Position numbers and translations under genes: made by a program. Below the pieces are notes generated by a model that searched no databases, was not told the DNA's origin, and saw only the letters and a list, made by a program, of their open reading frames with translations. Positions 29,617-38,152 of a stretch of 64,000 bases of DNA are shown here, in pieces (the first letter of the stretch is position 1; the number at the start of each line of letters is the position of its first letter). The stretch comes from Candidatus Electrothrix communis (lineage in GTDB: Bacteria; Desulfobacterota; Desulfobulbia; Desulfobulbales; Desulfobulbaceae). The stretch spans positions 861,572 to 925,571 of the forward strand of contig CP130629.1 in assembly GCA_030644725.1 (NCBI GenBank), written 5' to 3'.

Positions 29617-30429
29617 ATGAAAGCATTAACGGAAAAAATACGATCTATCGGTGGCAGAGTTTTTGCGGCTCTGGGGAAGTCAGACAAGCTTACCTACGAA
29701 CAACTGGCAAAAGAAGCGAATACAAGCAAAAGTAGTGCGTTTCGACAAGTTAAAGGAATTCAAAGAAGAAATATCTATCCCGAATCTGTTTTGTGGGAAC
29801 ATGAAGAGGGGTATGAGTGGATTCGCAGGCATTTTTTTGCCACCTTGTTGATATTCGGTGTGCAACATGGAATAGGAGCGGACACCCTTTCCGAATATTT
29901 CAAGGTGCTTCGACTCGACACGCATATCGGGGTATCACCCACGCCTATACGAACCAGACTCTCTCAGCTTCAGGATGCAATTATCAGGTTTCAAAAAGAA
30001 GTTGAACAAAATTATAAAGATGTATTCAAAGAGGTGATCGGTGCGGCGGACGAAACATTTTTCTGCAATGCACTCATTCTGGTATTTATGGACCTGTCAT
30101 CGGGTTATTTAATTTTAGAGGATGTCGCTGATGACAGAAGTTTTGATACCTGGTTTAAAATGTTGGAACCACGCCTTGAGGAGTTAGGTGTACACGTTCA
30201 GCTGATGGTATCTGATCGAGCTAAAGCGTTAATAAAGTTGGCTGTGGTCGGGCTTAAATGTGATCACAACGCTGATATTTTTCACGGCTTGCACGATATC
30301 AGTAAATGGATGAGCTCAACTTTAGGCCGCCGTAAGAGCACGACGAAAAGACAGTTGGATAAGTGCGAGTCAAGTCTTGAAAAAGCTGAAAAAGAGGAGC
30401 AAACAAAAAAATTGTGGCCTCCAAAGTGA
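29617..30429 (+). CDS. DUF6399 IS orf1 (copy D), intact
   Basis: 270 residues. A helix-turn-helix-like N-terminus (residues about 20-50, LTYEQLAKEANTSKSSAFRQ), a middle region, and the first two acidic catalytic candidates in GAADETFF and MVSDRAKALIKL. It ends ...EEQTKKLWPPK. The last 16 bases overlap the orf2 frame. The codons ACA AAA AAA TTG place A AAA AAA in the slippery register, and slipping back one base continues into IVASKVKQVEEA. The related single-frame protein at 31369-32817 shows what the fused product looks like. Confidence 0.85.
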   Translation: MKALTEKIRSIGGRVFAALGKSDKLTYEQLAKEANTSKSSAFRQVKGIQRRNIYPESVLWEHEEGYEWIRRHFFATLLIFGVQHGIGADTLSEYFKVLRLDTHIGVSPTPIRTRLSQLQDAIIRFQKEVEQNYKDVFKEVIGAADETFFCNALILVFMDLSSGYLILEDVADDRSFDTWFKMLEPRLEELGVHVQLMVSDRAKALIKLAVVGLKCDHNADIFHGLHDISKWMSSTLGRRKSTTKRQLDKCESSLEKAEKEEQTKKLWPPK

Positions 30430-31389
30430 AGCAGGTCGAAGAAGCACGGGCTCAAGACCAAAAAGCCACGCAAGATCTGGATAACTACCGTGGAACAATA
30501 AGGAAAATATCAAAAACGGTGCATCCGTTCAAACTGGACGACAATAAACCGCAAGATTCTGCAAACGTTGCAAAAGAGCTGCGAGAGCAAGCCAAGAATA
30601 TTGAAACGCTGGCCTGCAAAACAAGGGCTACCAGCTTAAGCCGGGACAAAAGTTCGGGTTCTGAAGTCTCCGAATTCGGCAAAAGCCCCCGCTATGAACA
30701 GTTTGCGACGGTTTACGCAATTGCCTGATTTTGCAAGCTGTCCCGCCTTAAGTTGGTAGCCCAAACAAGGTATTAACGACAATACCGGCGTTATGAAGAA
30801 ATTTAAGAATCAAATAAAAGAATTGGTCCCATCAATTGATTTTTGGTGGTTGTATGTGTTCACTAACCTGATAGGGCTGGGAAAGAGGAGCAAGGAACTG
30901 CTGGATTGGGCAATGTACCATCTTTTGCCTACGGTGTATTGGTACAATCAGGCAAGAAAAACTAAGAACCCAACCCTTCGAAAAGAATATGAAAAAGTAT
31001 GGGAAAAAGCTTTGGTCGTCTTTCAGGCGCATGCCTTGACTGGAACATTTAGCGCGGATGAGATTTTCTTTTGGCAAAATTGGGCCGAGGAAATGGTGGG
31101 AAAATTTCATCGAGCTTCCTCTGCTGTCGAAGGACGTAACGGATTCTTGTCACAAATTCATCATAATAATAGAGGATTGAATTCAAATCGTCTCAAATCG
31201 CTTACCGTTATGCATAATTATTTCACAAAACGCTCAGATGGCAGTACAGCAGCGCAACGATTGTTTGGTGAAAAGCCACCGGACTTATTTGAATGGTTGC
31301 TGCACCAAGTGGGCGAGTTGCCCCTGCCTCGTAAGCCGAGAAAACATGTCAAGAGTAACCCTTTGAATTTACTTTCTGTCCCGGCTTAA
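30414..31389 (+). pseudogene. DUF6399 IS orf2 (copy D), interrupted by a MITE
   Basis: Begins VASKVKQVEEARAQDQ and reads to ETLACK, where the MITE at 30626-30761 enters. It resumes at NTGVMKKFKNQIKELVPSIDFWW and runs to SVPA. One residue in the TFSEDEIFF region is changed to Ala (TFSADEIFF). With the MITE removed the frame would also need one extra A in the left duplication corrected. Confidence 0.85.
30626..30761. mobile_element. MITE type 2, 136 bp, with DUF6399 IS ends
   Basis: Ends GGCTACCAGCTTAAGCCGGG and TCCCGCCTTAAGTTGGTAGCC-like inverted repeats, each within 1-2 bases of the host IS ends. Flanked by CAAAACAAG (30617-30625) and CAAACAAG (30762-30769), an 8-bp duplication with one A added. 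The interior has no similarity to the IS coding region that I can see. Confidence 0.9.
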
Positions 31390-32817
31390 GTTGGTAGCCT
31401 TTCTTGGGTTAGCACTTTGTATCAGTGATTCCGTTTTTTCCGGATTGATCCCTGATATAAACCCGTTGTGTTGATTGATAATTGAAAGTAGTTTGGCTGA
31501 TTGCTGTTGAATCAGCTCCCTTCTGACCTTATCCTTTTCTTTTTCCGCAACGAAAGAGAGATAGAAACCGGGAATCAGTCGATCCTTCAGTAGTATTTCT
31601 TCTTCACCGGAAAAATTCATATTTTCGAGATATTGATCCACCATTGTCCAAAAGAAGGCTATGGTGGAAACTAAATTGGCCACAACCTTATACGCTTTTT
31701 CAACACGATTGCGGCATTTCCCGGAAAGATCGGCTGCCGCTTTATTTATTTCGGAAAAGCAGGAGTCTAGGAGGCTCTCCACCGTAGAAGGATCCTGCCT
31801 TTCTCCTGTTGTGGGATCATAGGGGTGATAAATATGCCCGATCCTCTTTCTCGCCGCACGGATGGTTTCCTGGTTTTCACGAGCTTTCAGCAGTTCCGCC
31901 TCCGCACTTTCTCTTTGTTTTTCAGCAAGGTTAACCTTTTTTTCAAAACCCGGTCTCCTGCCTCTCGGGCGACGCTCCCGTGAATCGTAACGATGCATTT
32001 CTTCTTTTATTTTATCTACTTGCTTCCCTGACGATTGAAAAGCTTTTTCCGCTCTTCTGATCTTCGAAGCAAGCGGCCCGGAAGTCCCTTTTCCTATATC
32101 GTGAGATACATGAAAAATATCCGACGAATGATGAACCCCGAGCCTTTTTTTAACATGATTCAGTAAGCCGCTGCCTTGATCACTGGTAACCTGAATCACC
32201 TTGACCGGTAGGCTGGAAAGTGCATCTTTAACTGATGTGTCCCAAGTTTCCCCCTTTCTGTTTTCGGCGTATTTTTCCAAAAGTATATAGTTTGACACCG
32301 GTTCCATAGCAACAAGGCATATCTCTGGATGGAAAGTTTCATCTTCCGCCAAGGTGATTGCCTTTGGCGGCATTTGAGTCGCGAGGCGATCATGTTCAGA
32401 CTTGCCAAATCGTATCAACTCATTATCCATTTTGTTTGAGATTCTACGCTGAGTTGCATATGAACTTCCGATAAACGGAGCAAGTCCGCACGCTTTAAGG
32501 AAATTACTGACATTGTGAATGCTTGCCACCCCAACCTTGGTAAATTCTAAATGAGCGACGGTTACCAGTCTGTGCAAAAAAGCCACCCCGTCCGGGCTTT
32601 CAAAGAAATCAATGAGAGCCGGAGAGGCATCAATATTCTCTTTACGTTTGAGCCAATATTGAAGCGTAGTTCTTGGAATCTTTTCCTTTTGGGCAAACTG
32701 CCGTTGACTTTGTCGACCTCTTTCCTCTTCAAATTCACATATCTTTATCGAGGAATGAAGCCGGTTGTGATTATTTCCTCTTACTTTATCTGGAGAAATT
32801 TGATATTGTGTGGTCAT
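31369..32817 (-). CDS. DUF6399-related transposase, single frame, C-terminus truncated
   Basis: 482 residues in one frame from MTTQYQISPDKVRGN. It aligns with fused orf1+orf2 of the other copies: AEDETFHPE (first acidic site), QVTSDQGSGLLNHVKKRLGVHHSSDIFHVSHDIGKG (second), then a long coiled coil (EKKVNLAEKQRESAEAELLKARENQE) where the others have their frame switch, and IAFFWTMVDQY for the WWLYVFTN region. The last nine residues (ATNLSRDRK) come from the end of copy D at 31399, so the DUF6399 C-terminus with the third catalytic residue is missing. Confidence 0.8.
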   Translation of the reverse strand: MTTQYQISPDKVRGNNHNRLHSSIKICEFEEERGRQSQRQFAQKEKIPRTTLQYWLKRKENIDASPALIDFFESPDGVAFLHRLVTVAHLEFTKVGVASIHNVSNFLKACGLAPFIGSSYATQRRISNKMDNELIRFGKSEHDRLATQMPPKAITLAEDETFHPEICLVAMEPVSNYILLEKYAENRKGETWDTSVKDALSSLPVKVIQVTSDQGSGLLNHVKKRLGVHHSSDIFHVSHDIGKGTSGPLASKIRRAEKAFQSSGKQVDKIKEEMHRYDSRERRPRGRRPGFEKKVNLAEKQRESAEAELLKARENQETIRAARKRIGHIYHPYDPTTGERQDPSTVESLLDSCFSEINKAAADLSGKCRNRVEKAYKVVANLVSTIAFFWTMVDQYLENMNFSGEEEILLKDRLIPGFYLSFVAEKEKDKVRRELIQQQSAKLLSIINQHNGFISGINPEKTESLIQSANPRKATNLSRDRK

Positions 32818-33011
32818 AGCTGCTTGTTTTTGTTGGTTTGTTCTTTGGTTGGAAAAAACCTAATACAAAATCAAGCAGCTTTCATCTATCTTATTCTTCT
32901 AAAAAAATATTTTTCTTTCCCACAGGTCACTTTCTCCAAAAAATAGAAAGCTCCAAGAGGATTGAGCTGTGCTTTGGCAGTACAAAATTGGCCGAACTTA
33001 GAACCAAGCCC
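31400..33011 (-). mobile_element. DUF6399 subfamily 2 IS, 3' truncated
   Basis: The 5' end of the element is at 33011, reading GGGCTTGGTTCTAAGTTCGG on the minus strand. This is the same terminus as the type 1 MITEs at 22035 and 22449. The other end is lost to copy D. About 170 bp of untranslated leader lies between the terminus and the start codon at 32817. It sits 16 bp after the stop of the PEP-binding gene. Confidence 0.82.
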
Positions 33012-33027
33012 GAAACGATTATGGTCA

Positions 33028-35952
33028 TTATCGTTGGCCCGGTGACCATGTCGCCTCCTTATTTTCCCCATCCACCTTCAGGGTAAAGGGACTGGCAAGC
33101 CGCACATGGCAGACCCCTTCCCGCTCACTCTCTCTTTCCAGAGAAAGAAGCCACTCCCAATCAATGCTATCACCGCTACCTTGTCCTCGGACCATGAGAT
33201 ACGGAATTCCCAGCGAAGTAATATTTTGAAAAAAATGTGACCCTTGGGAAGCCTCGGCCCGCACCGTCCCGTCTTGAAGTTCTACAATAGCACCCACCCC
33301 AGAAATATCCCGCCACTGTACCGGGATCCCAAGCCAGGGATCAGCAGTGCCCCAGCGTCCAGGCCCTATCAGAAGAAAGGGGCGTTCCTGCTGATGCAGC
33401 ATCCTGTTGATCTTGCCAATTGCCTGGGCATAGTTCTGCGTCCTTGCCCGATCAAAGCTCTCTGGAAGAACAAAAATAATGTCCTGCATTAAATGCCGCC
33501 CGTAGCCGAGGGCATCGCTTGAAAAAAGAAGGGCCTCAGCCTTTTCTTCCTCTGTAATACGGAGCTGCTCCATCTCGTTACCAACCACAATAGGGCGGAT
33601 CTGGAGGAAATAAAAAATAGACTCAGCCGAATTTTCTGCCAGATCAACAGCAAATTCCACCTCCACCTCGCAGCCCATTCCTGTCCGCCCCAGAACTAAA
33701 ACCTCTTTGAGTAAGTCTGCCAGGGGATAAACATCATATTTGAGGATAGGAGCAAAGGTCAGGACTTTGGGGCCGGGAATACGACTGTCACGAATCCGAT
33801 GTTCTTCTGGGATATAGGTGGAACTGAGAAACTGGATCGCTTCATCGTCCTCTGCCTCCTCAAGTTGGCGAATCGTCATGCCGCTGACCGGCTCGGCTCC
33901 TGTGGCGCAGCTGAGGCAGTAAAAATGACGCTGGGCATTATTGAGCATGTCCTCCACTGTCGAAAATTGGGGCATGTGCCGGGGATAAGCCGGGCAGAAG
34001 CGCAGGCTTTGTTCGCCTTCCACCACTGTTTTACCAAAACCCGTTGCCAGATGGACAACCCCATCCTCGGCCTGCATGGGGCCCATAGGATAATAATTAT
34101 AGGATTGCGCCACCCCGGATATGGCGGGGTAGAAAAAATCACCGTATTGCCTGCCCACGGTTTGCTGGATGATGACCGCCATTGCATCGGCCCTGGTCTG
34201 TCCGATGGAACGGGAATATGCCCTTGGCCCTTCAAACCAGGTAGAGGCGTAGACTCGTTTCACGGCCTGGACAAGTTGATCCAGTCGCTCGTTGAAATCA
34301 GGTTCCTGATTTGTCAACATACAGGTATGATAGAGTCCAGCATAGGGACGGTAACGGGCATCTTCAAGCAGGCTGGAGGAGCGGACAGAGAGAGGGTGAT
34401 GAATATTTTTCAGATAGGCCTTGAGGTCGTTCAATAACCAATTCGGGAGGTCCCCGTTAAGAAATTGCTGCTCAATCTCATGGTCCGAAAGATGTTCATC
34501 TGGATACAGTTTATTGAGGCGGATAAAATCTTTAAAACCCGAGGAGGCAATCACGCAGGTTTGGGGGATTTTGATACTGTTCGTCCTGAAAAGTGGGTGC
34601 CGATAGCGGATCTTATGCAACTCTGAAGCCATAAAGGCTACCCCCCGAGCCTTTCCGCCCACGGAGCCTTGGCCGATACGGGTAAATTCCGTGACCTCGG
34701 GATCATAGTCACGGGTGGAAAAACGGGTCATTACTCCCTGCTGCCTGGATTCCCGGAGAGCATGTACCTTTGCCACAAGATCTTTCCGCAGAACAGAGCA
34801 GTCATCTATGTCGCCGACCTGGTCTTTATGGAGGCGGGCTGCAAGCGAGACCTCGGTCCGGGCCATGACCCAGTTGGAGAAATGATTGCAGCGGGCATGG
34901 TAGAGCAGGGATTCTTCCGGCACGGTTCCCAGCCGTTGCTCAAACTCATAGAGGGTGGATGCCCTGCTGACCTCCATTCCTTCTGGGGTGCGAAAGATGA
35001 AATCCCCGAAACCGAGATGGTGGATGAAAAATTCATGCAGTTTCTCAGCCATGCAATGGTTTGTTTTTTGGATAAAGACAGCCGGGATTTGATGCGCTAA
35101 TTTTCTATTGTCCGCCTCAGAACTGAGCATAAGCAGAGGCAGGTCTGGTACCTGTGACCGGATCTCGTTGAGCAATTCGTAGCCAGCTGATGCTGATTCT
35201 TCGCCGTTTTTCGGAAAACGACCATCGGACATAACAGAGAATATATAGGGACGGTAGCGCCTGAAAAGAGCGAGCGCCTCTTCATAGCTTGCAGCGGTCA
35301 GGATTTTGGGTCGAGCCCGCATCTTGAGTAGCCGATGTTGTTCGTTCAGTCCCTCGTCCAGCACAGCCAGTGTCTGTTGAACCAGTTCTTCGTAGAGCAT
35401 GGGGAGAAGGATAGAACGATGAAGCGGGGAGTCTTCCACCAGCAGGATCACCCGAACCATGGCTTTTTCCGTGTCATGGTCCACATTGCGCTGATCCTCA
35501 GCGTTTTTGACAAGGGCCAGCATAATAGAGGAATCGCAGCACCAGGTATAGCTGTTATCAAAACAGGGCTTTTGGGGAAAAGCTGTCTGATTGATAGCAT
35601 CCCGGACCGAATGGGTGAGCAGGATAACCGGAATATCCGAGTGTCGTTCTCTAATTTTTACGGCAAATTCACAGCCAGCCATGCCGTTGAGATGGGCCAT
35701 GGTAACCACCAGATCGAAATGGTGTTTTTTGAGGAGTTCCAATGCCTGCTCTGCATTATCCGCACGCGTGATGCGTGGTGGACGAGAAAGATTCAAGCCA
35801 TGATACTCATTGATGATCCGTGAGGCCATAGAGCCGTCTTCTTCCAGGATATAGGCATCATAGGGGCTGGAGACCAAGAGAATTTCCTGGACCCTGAAGC
35901 TCATCAGCTCATGGAAAATTTTAAAATGAGGATCGTGCTCTTTGTTTTTCAT
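33028..35952 (-). CDS. PEP/pyruvate-binding protein fused to two receiver-like domains
   Basis: 974 residues. Residues about 15-145 are a receiver-like domain (ILLVSSPYDAYILEEDG, LDLVVTMAHLNGMAG) in which the acceptor position looks non-standard. Residues about 165-310 form a second (VILLVEDSPLHRSILLP, SVMSDGRFP). From about 400 a PPDK_N/PEP-synthase ATP-grasp-like domain follows (GQGSVGGKARGVAFM, HPLSVRSSSLLEDARYRPYAGLYHT, LQIRPIVVG), ending LLIGPGRWGTADPWLG. The swivelling His domain and PEP-binding barrel of a complete PEP synthase are absent, so phosphoenolpyruvate synthesis is unlikely. It may be a signal-controlled phosphotransfer protein. Divergent to the glycosyltransferase with about 245 bp between. 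Confidence 0.75.
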   Translation of the reverse strand: MKNKEHDPHFKIFHELMSFRVQEILLVSSPYDAYILEEDGSMASRIINEYHGLNLSRPPRITRADNAEQALELLKKHHFDLVVTMAHLNGMAGCEFAVKIRERHSDIPVILLTHSVRDAINQTAFPQKPCFDNSYTWCCDSSIMLALVKNAEDQRNVDHDTEKAMVRVILLVEDSPLHRSILLPMLYEELVQQTLAVLDEGLNEQHRLLKMRARPKILTAASYEEALALFRRYRPYIFSVMSDGRFPKNGEESASAGYELLNEIRSQVPDLPLLMLSSEADNRKLAHQIPAVFIQKTNHCMAEKLHEFFIHHLGFGDFIFRTPEGMEVSRASTLYEFEQRLGTVPEESLLYHARCNHFSNWVMARTEVSLAARLHKDQVGDIDDCSVLRKDLVAKVHALRESRQQGVMTRFSTRDYDPEVTEFTRIGQGSVGGKARGVAFMASELHKIRYRHPLFRTNSIKIPQTCVIASSGFKDFIRLNKLYPDEHLSDHEIEQQFLNGDLPNWLLNDLKAYLKNIHHPLSVRSSSLLEDARYRPYAGLYHTCMLTNQEPDFNERLDQLVQAVKRVYASTWFEGPRAYSRSIGQTRADAMAVIIQQTVGRQYGDFFYPAISGVAQSYNYYPMGPMQAEDGVVHLATGFGKTVVEGEQSLRFCPAYPRHMPQFSTVEDMLNNAQRHFYCLSCATGAEPVSGMTIRQLEEAEDDEAIQFLSSTYIPEEHRIRDSRIPGPKVLTFAPILKYDVYPLADLLKEVLVLGRTGMGCEVEVEFAVDLAENSAESIFYFLQIRPIVVGNEMEQLRITEEEKAEALLFSSDALGYGRHLMQDIIFVLPESFDRARTQNYAQAIGKINRMLHQQERPFLLIGPGRWGTADPWLGIPVQWRDISGVGAIVELQDGTVRAEASQGSHFFQNITSLGIPYLMVRGQGSGDSIDWEWLLSLERESEREGVCHVRLASPFTLKVDGENKEATWSPGQR

Positions 35953-36197
35953 CGTTCCATCTACTCATGAAATGGAGGTACGTTGGGAGTGCTGTTTAGG
36001 GACTGGATGATATGGCTGCCTTCGAGAAATTTTTTTGTATTTTTCCTGAAGTATATTGTTTGAACAATAGCAGGAAAATTCCATGAAGAAAACCTCCACA
36101 TTTTTCAATCAGTAGAGTGGGCACAAGCAAAAACTTGCTTTTTTCCGTGCAACATGTTAATTGTTTTGAAAAAATATTTATTCCAGGCAAAGACATT

Positions 36198-37355
36198 ATG
36201 TGTAACGATCCACAGCATATCCTCCTGTTGGAACCGTATTATGGAGGGTCTCACAAGGCCTTCCTGATTGGATTACAGCAGCAGCTTGATTACCGTTTCA
36301 CGCTGCTTTCCCTTCCTGCGCGAAAATGGAAGATGCGGATGCAGTTGGCTGCACCGTGGTTTGCCCAGCGGATTGTCGAAATGATTGCCCAAAGTAATAC
36401 CCAGAGTAATGCTCAGGATAATACTCAAGATAATGGTAATTGCTTCGATGGAATACTGACCTCCACCTTTCTCGATGTGGCTGTGCTCCGCAGCCTCTTA
36501 GCCGCGCAAGGGATACATATTCCCGTGGTCATGTATTTTCATGAAAACCAGTTCACTTATCCCGGCCAGCAGCATGATCCTGGTATATTTCAGTTCGCCT
36601 CTGTTAATTTTACCTCTGCCCTGTGCGCGGATCGTCTAGCCTTTAATAGCCGCTACAACCTGGAGACGTTTCTGGCCGGGATTCGTTTCTATTTAAAAAA
36701 GTCAGCAGACATGGAGTTATGCCACCTTGAAGAGCAGATTCGGGCAAAGTCCGTTATACTGTATCCTGGTATTGATTTTCAGCAGATTGATGCCCAGCTG
36801 GAAGATAAGATGGGAGAGGGTAAAAAGAAAGAACCCATCATTGTCTGGAATCATCGTTGGGAACATGATAAAGATCCAGATACCTTTTTTCATACGCTGT
36901 TTGCGTTGGCTCAGGAATACCCCTTTCAGGTTATTGTGCTTGGGCAGCATTTCCGTCACCAGCCAGAGATCTTTGCGCAAGCCCAAACGGTTCTTGGTGA
37001 CAGGTTGATCCACTTTGGTTATGTGAAAAGTCGGGAAGAATATGCTCGCCTGCTCATGCGGGGTGACTTTATTGTGTCCACAGCCCGCCATGAGTTTTTC
37101 GGGATCTCAGTGTTAGAGGGGGTGCGGGCCGGGTGTCGTCCTGTGGTCCCAGATCGCCTTTCTTATAGAGAACTCTTTCCGAAAAAATACAGGTATTCGG
37201 AAGGTGAACTTGAAGAGCATCTCCGACAAATATTCGCAACACCTCGTTCCTTAACAAATGATGAGGCAAGGGAATTAACAGAAGCGTATAGTTGGCCAAT
37301 GCTTGGGGCAAGGTACCAGGAGTGGCTGCGATTCAAGAGGATGACAACGTGTTAA
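36198..37355 (+). CDS. DUF3524 glycosyltransferase, tRNA-queuosine mannosyltransferase-like
   Basis: 385 residues from ATG 36198 (MCNDPQHILLLEPYYGGSHKAF). The GTG at 36117 would add an unlikely leader, so I reject it. LLLEPYYGGSHKAFL, LPARKWKMRM, FHENQFTYP and NHRWEHDKDPDTFF are hallmarks of the DUF3524 family, whose human member GTDC1 mannosylates queuosine in tRNA-Asp. The C-terminal half is GT4-like (HFGYVKSREEYARLL, STARHEFFGISVLEGVRAGC). The role in this bacterium is inferred from family only. It carries a short Gln/Asn tandem repeat near residue 65-80. Confidence 0.75.
   Translation: MCNDPQHILLLEPYYGGSHKAFLIGLQQQLDYRFTLLSLPARKWKMRMQLAAPWFAQRIVEMIAQSNTQSNAQDNTQDNGNCFDGILTSTFLDVAVLRSLLAAQGIHIPVVMYFHENQFTYPGQQHDPGIFQFASVNFTSALCADRLAFNSRYNLETFLAGIRFYLKKSADMELCHLEEQIRAKSVILYPGIDFQQIDAQLEDKMGEGKKKEPIIVWNHRWEHDKDPDTFFHTLFALAQEYPFQVIVLGQHFRHQPEIFAQAQTVLGDRLIHFGYVKSREEYARLLMRGDFIVSTARHEFFGISVLEGVRAGCRPVVPDRLSYRELFPKKYRYSEGELEEHLRQIFATPRSLTNDEARELTEAYSWPMLGARYQEWLRFKRMTTC
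36390..36437 (+). repeat. Four 12-bp in-frame tandem repeats in the glycosyltransferase
   Basis: Units CAAAGTAATACC, CAGAGTAATGCT, CAGGATAATACT and CAAGATAATGGT encode Q-(S/D)-N-(T/A/G). Units differ at 2-5 positions, so it is old or under selection. It lies in a loop between MIAQ and FDGILTSTFLD, and copy-number change would not alter the frame. Confidence 0.75.
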
Positions 37356-37548
37356 CCCTACGGCGTGGAAGAGGTGTTTACTTTTTACCCTAAAATTTAT
37401 TTTACAGATCATTGTTTACGTTTTACAATCTTTTTTTAAGAATTATTGTAGAATGGATGTTACAGGCTCTTTGTTTCGGGACTGAATTTTTACCGCTATC
37501 TTTTATTTTAAGCATGCCTTTACTCATCTCATGTAGAGGCGAAACTGA

Positions 37549-38070
37549 ATGAACAATATGGCTGATAATATTATTTTGATAGGTTTTATGGGCGTTGGCA
37601 AGGGGAGAACAGCACGCGCTCTTGCCGAACAGACCAGTCGTTTTGCTGTGGATACTGATGACCTGATCGAAAGCATGGTCAATCTGAAGATAAGGGATAT
37701 TTTCGCGGAACAGGGTGAGGCAGGATTTCGTCGACTGGAACAGAAAGCGGCAGACTGGCTGGAATATCATGTCAGCGGAACGGTCGTTTCCACCGGTGGT
37801 GGTTTTTTTAACGTCCGGAATCTCAATAGATTAGGAAAAATTATTTATCTGCACTCCACAGTGGAAGATATCTATCATTCCATCTGTAATCACCCAAATG
37901 CAAAAAAGAAAATAAAAAAACGCCCCTTGCTTACAGATTTGAAACAGGCTGAAGAATTATTCAAGGAACGCCTGCCCCAATATCGTCACCTAGCTGATAT
38001 AGAGATTGCGGTCAACGGAAAAACAAGTTTGGAGCGAGCCGAAGAAATAGCCGGTTATTTGTGCGAGTAA
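37549..38070 (+). CDS. aroK: Shikimate kinase
   Basis: 173 residues, standard length. Walker A is GFMGVGKGRTARAL, with GKGRT in place of the usual GKST/S. DTDDLIE gives the shikimate-binding Asp, the adenine-side region follows, and STGGGFF corresponds to the GGG shikimate-binding loop. KKRPLLTD carries the lid Arg. It phosphorylates shikimate at the 3-hydroxyl with ATP in aromatic amino acid synthesis. It stands alone rather than beside aroB. ATG at 37549 is followed by a second ATG (MNNM); either may be used. Confidence 0.87.
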   Translation: MNNMADNIILIGFMGVGKGRTARALAEQTSRFAVDTDDLIESMVNLKIRDIFAEQGEAGFRRLEQKAADWLEYHVSGTVVSTGGGFFNVRNLNRLGKIIYLHSTVEDIYHSICNHPNAKKKIKKRPLLTDLKQAEELFKERLPQYRHLADIEIAVNGKTSLERAEEIAGYLCE

Positions 38071-38152
38071 CCTTCTTGTTCAAGGACTTTGACAGGGTGT
38101 TGATCTTCTCTGTACCCATTAAAAAAATGATTCTCGACTAATCGGGTATTCA

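Larger units (their letters stand above)
29471..31399 (+). mobile_element. DUF6399-type IS, copy D, carrying a MITE
   Basis: Ends GGGTACCAACTTAAGCC (29471) and GGCTTAAGTTGGTAGCC (to 31399). 1929 bp including a 136-bp MITE and its duplication. Orf1 is intact and orf2 is interrupted. The left flank is copy C and the right flank a related transposase gene; no shared 8-bp duplication. Confidence 0.9.
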
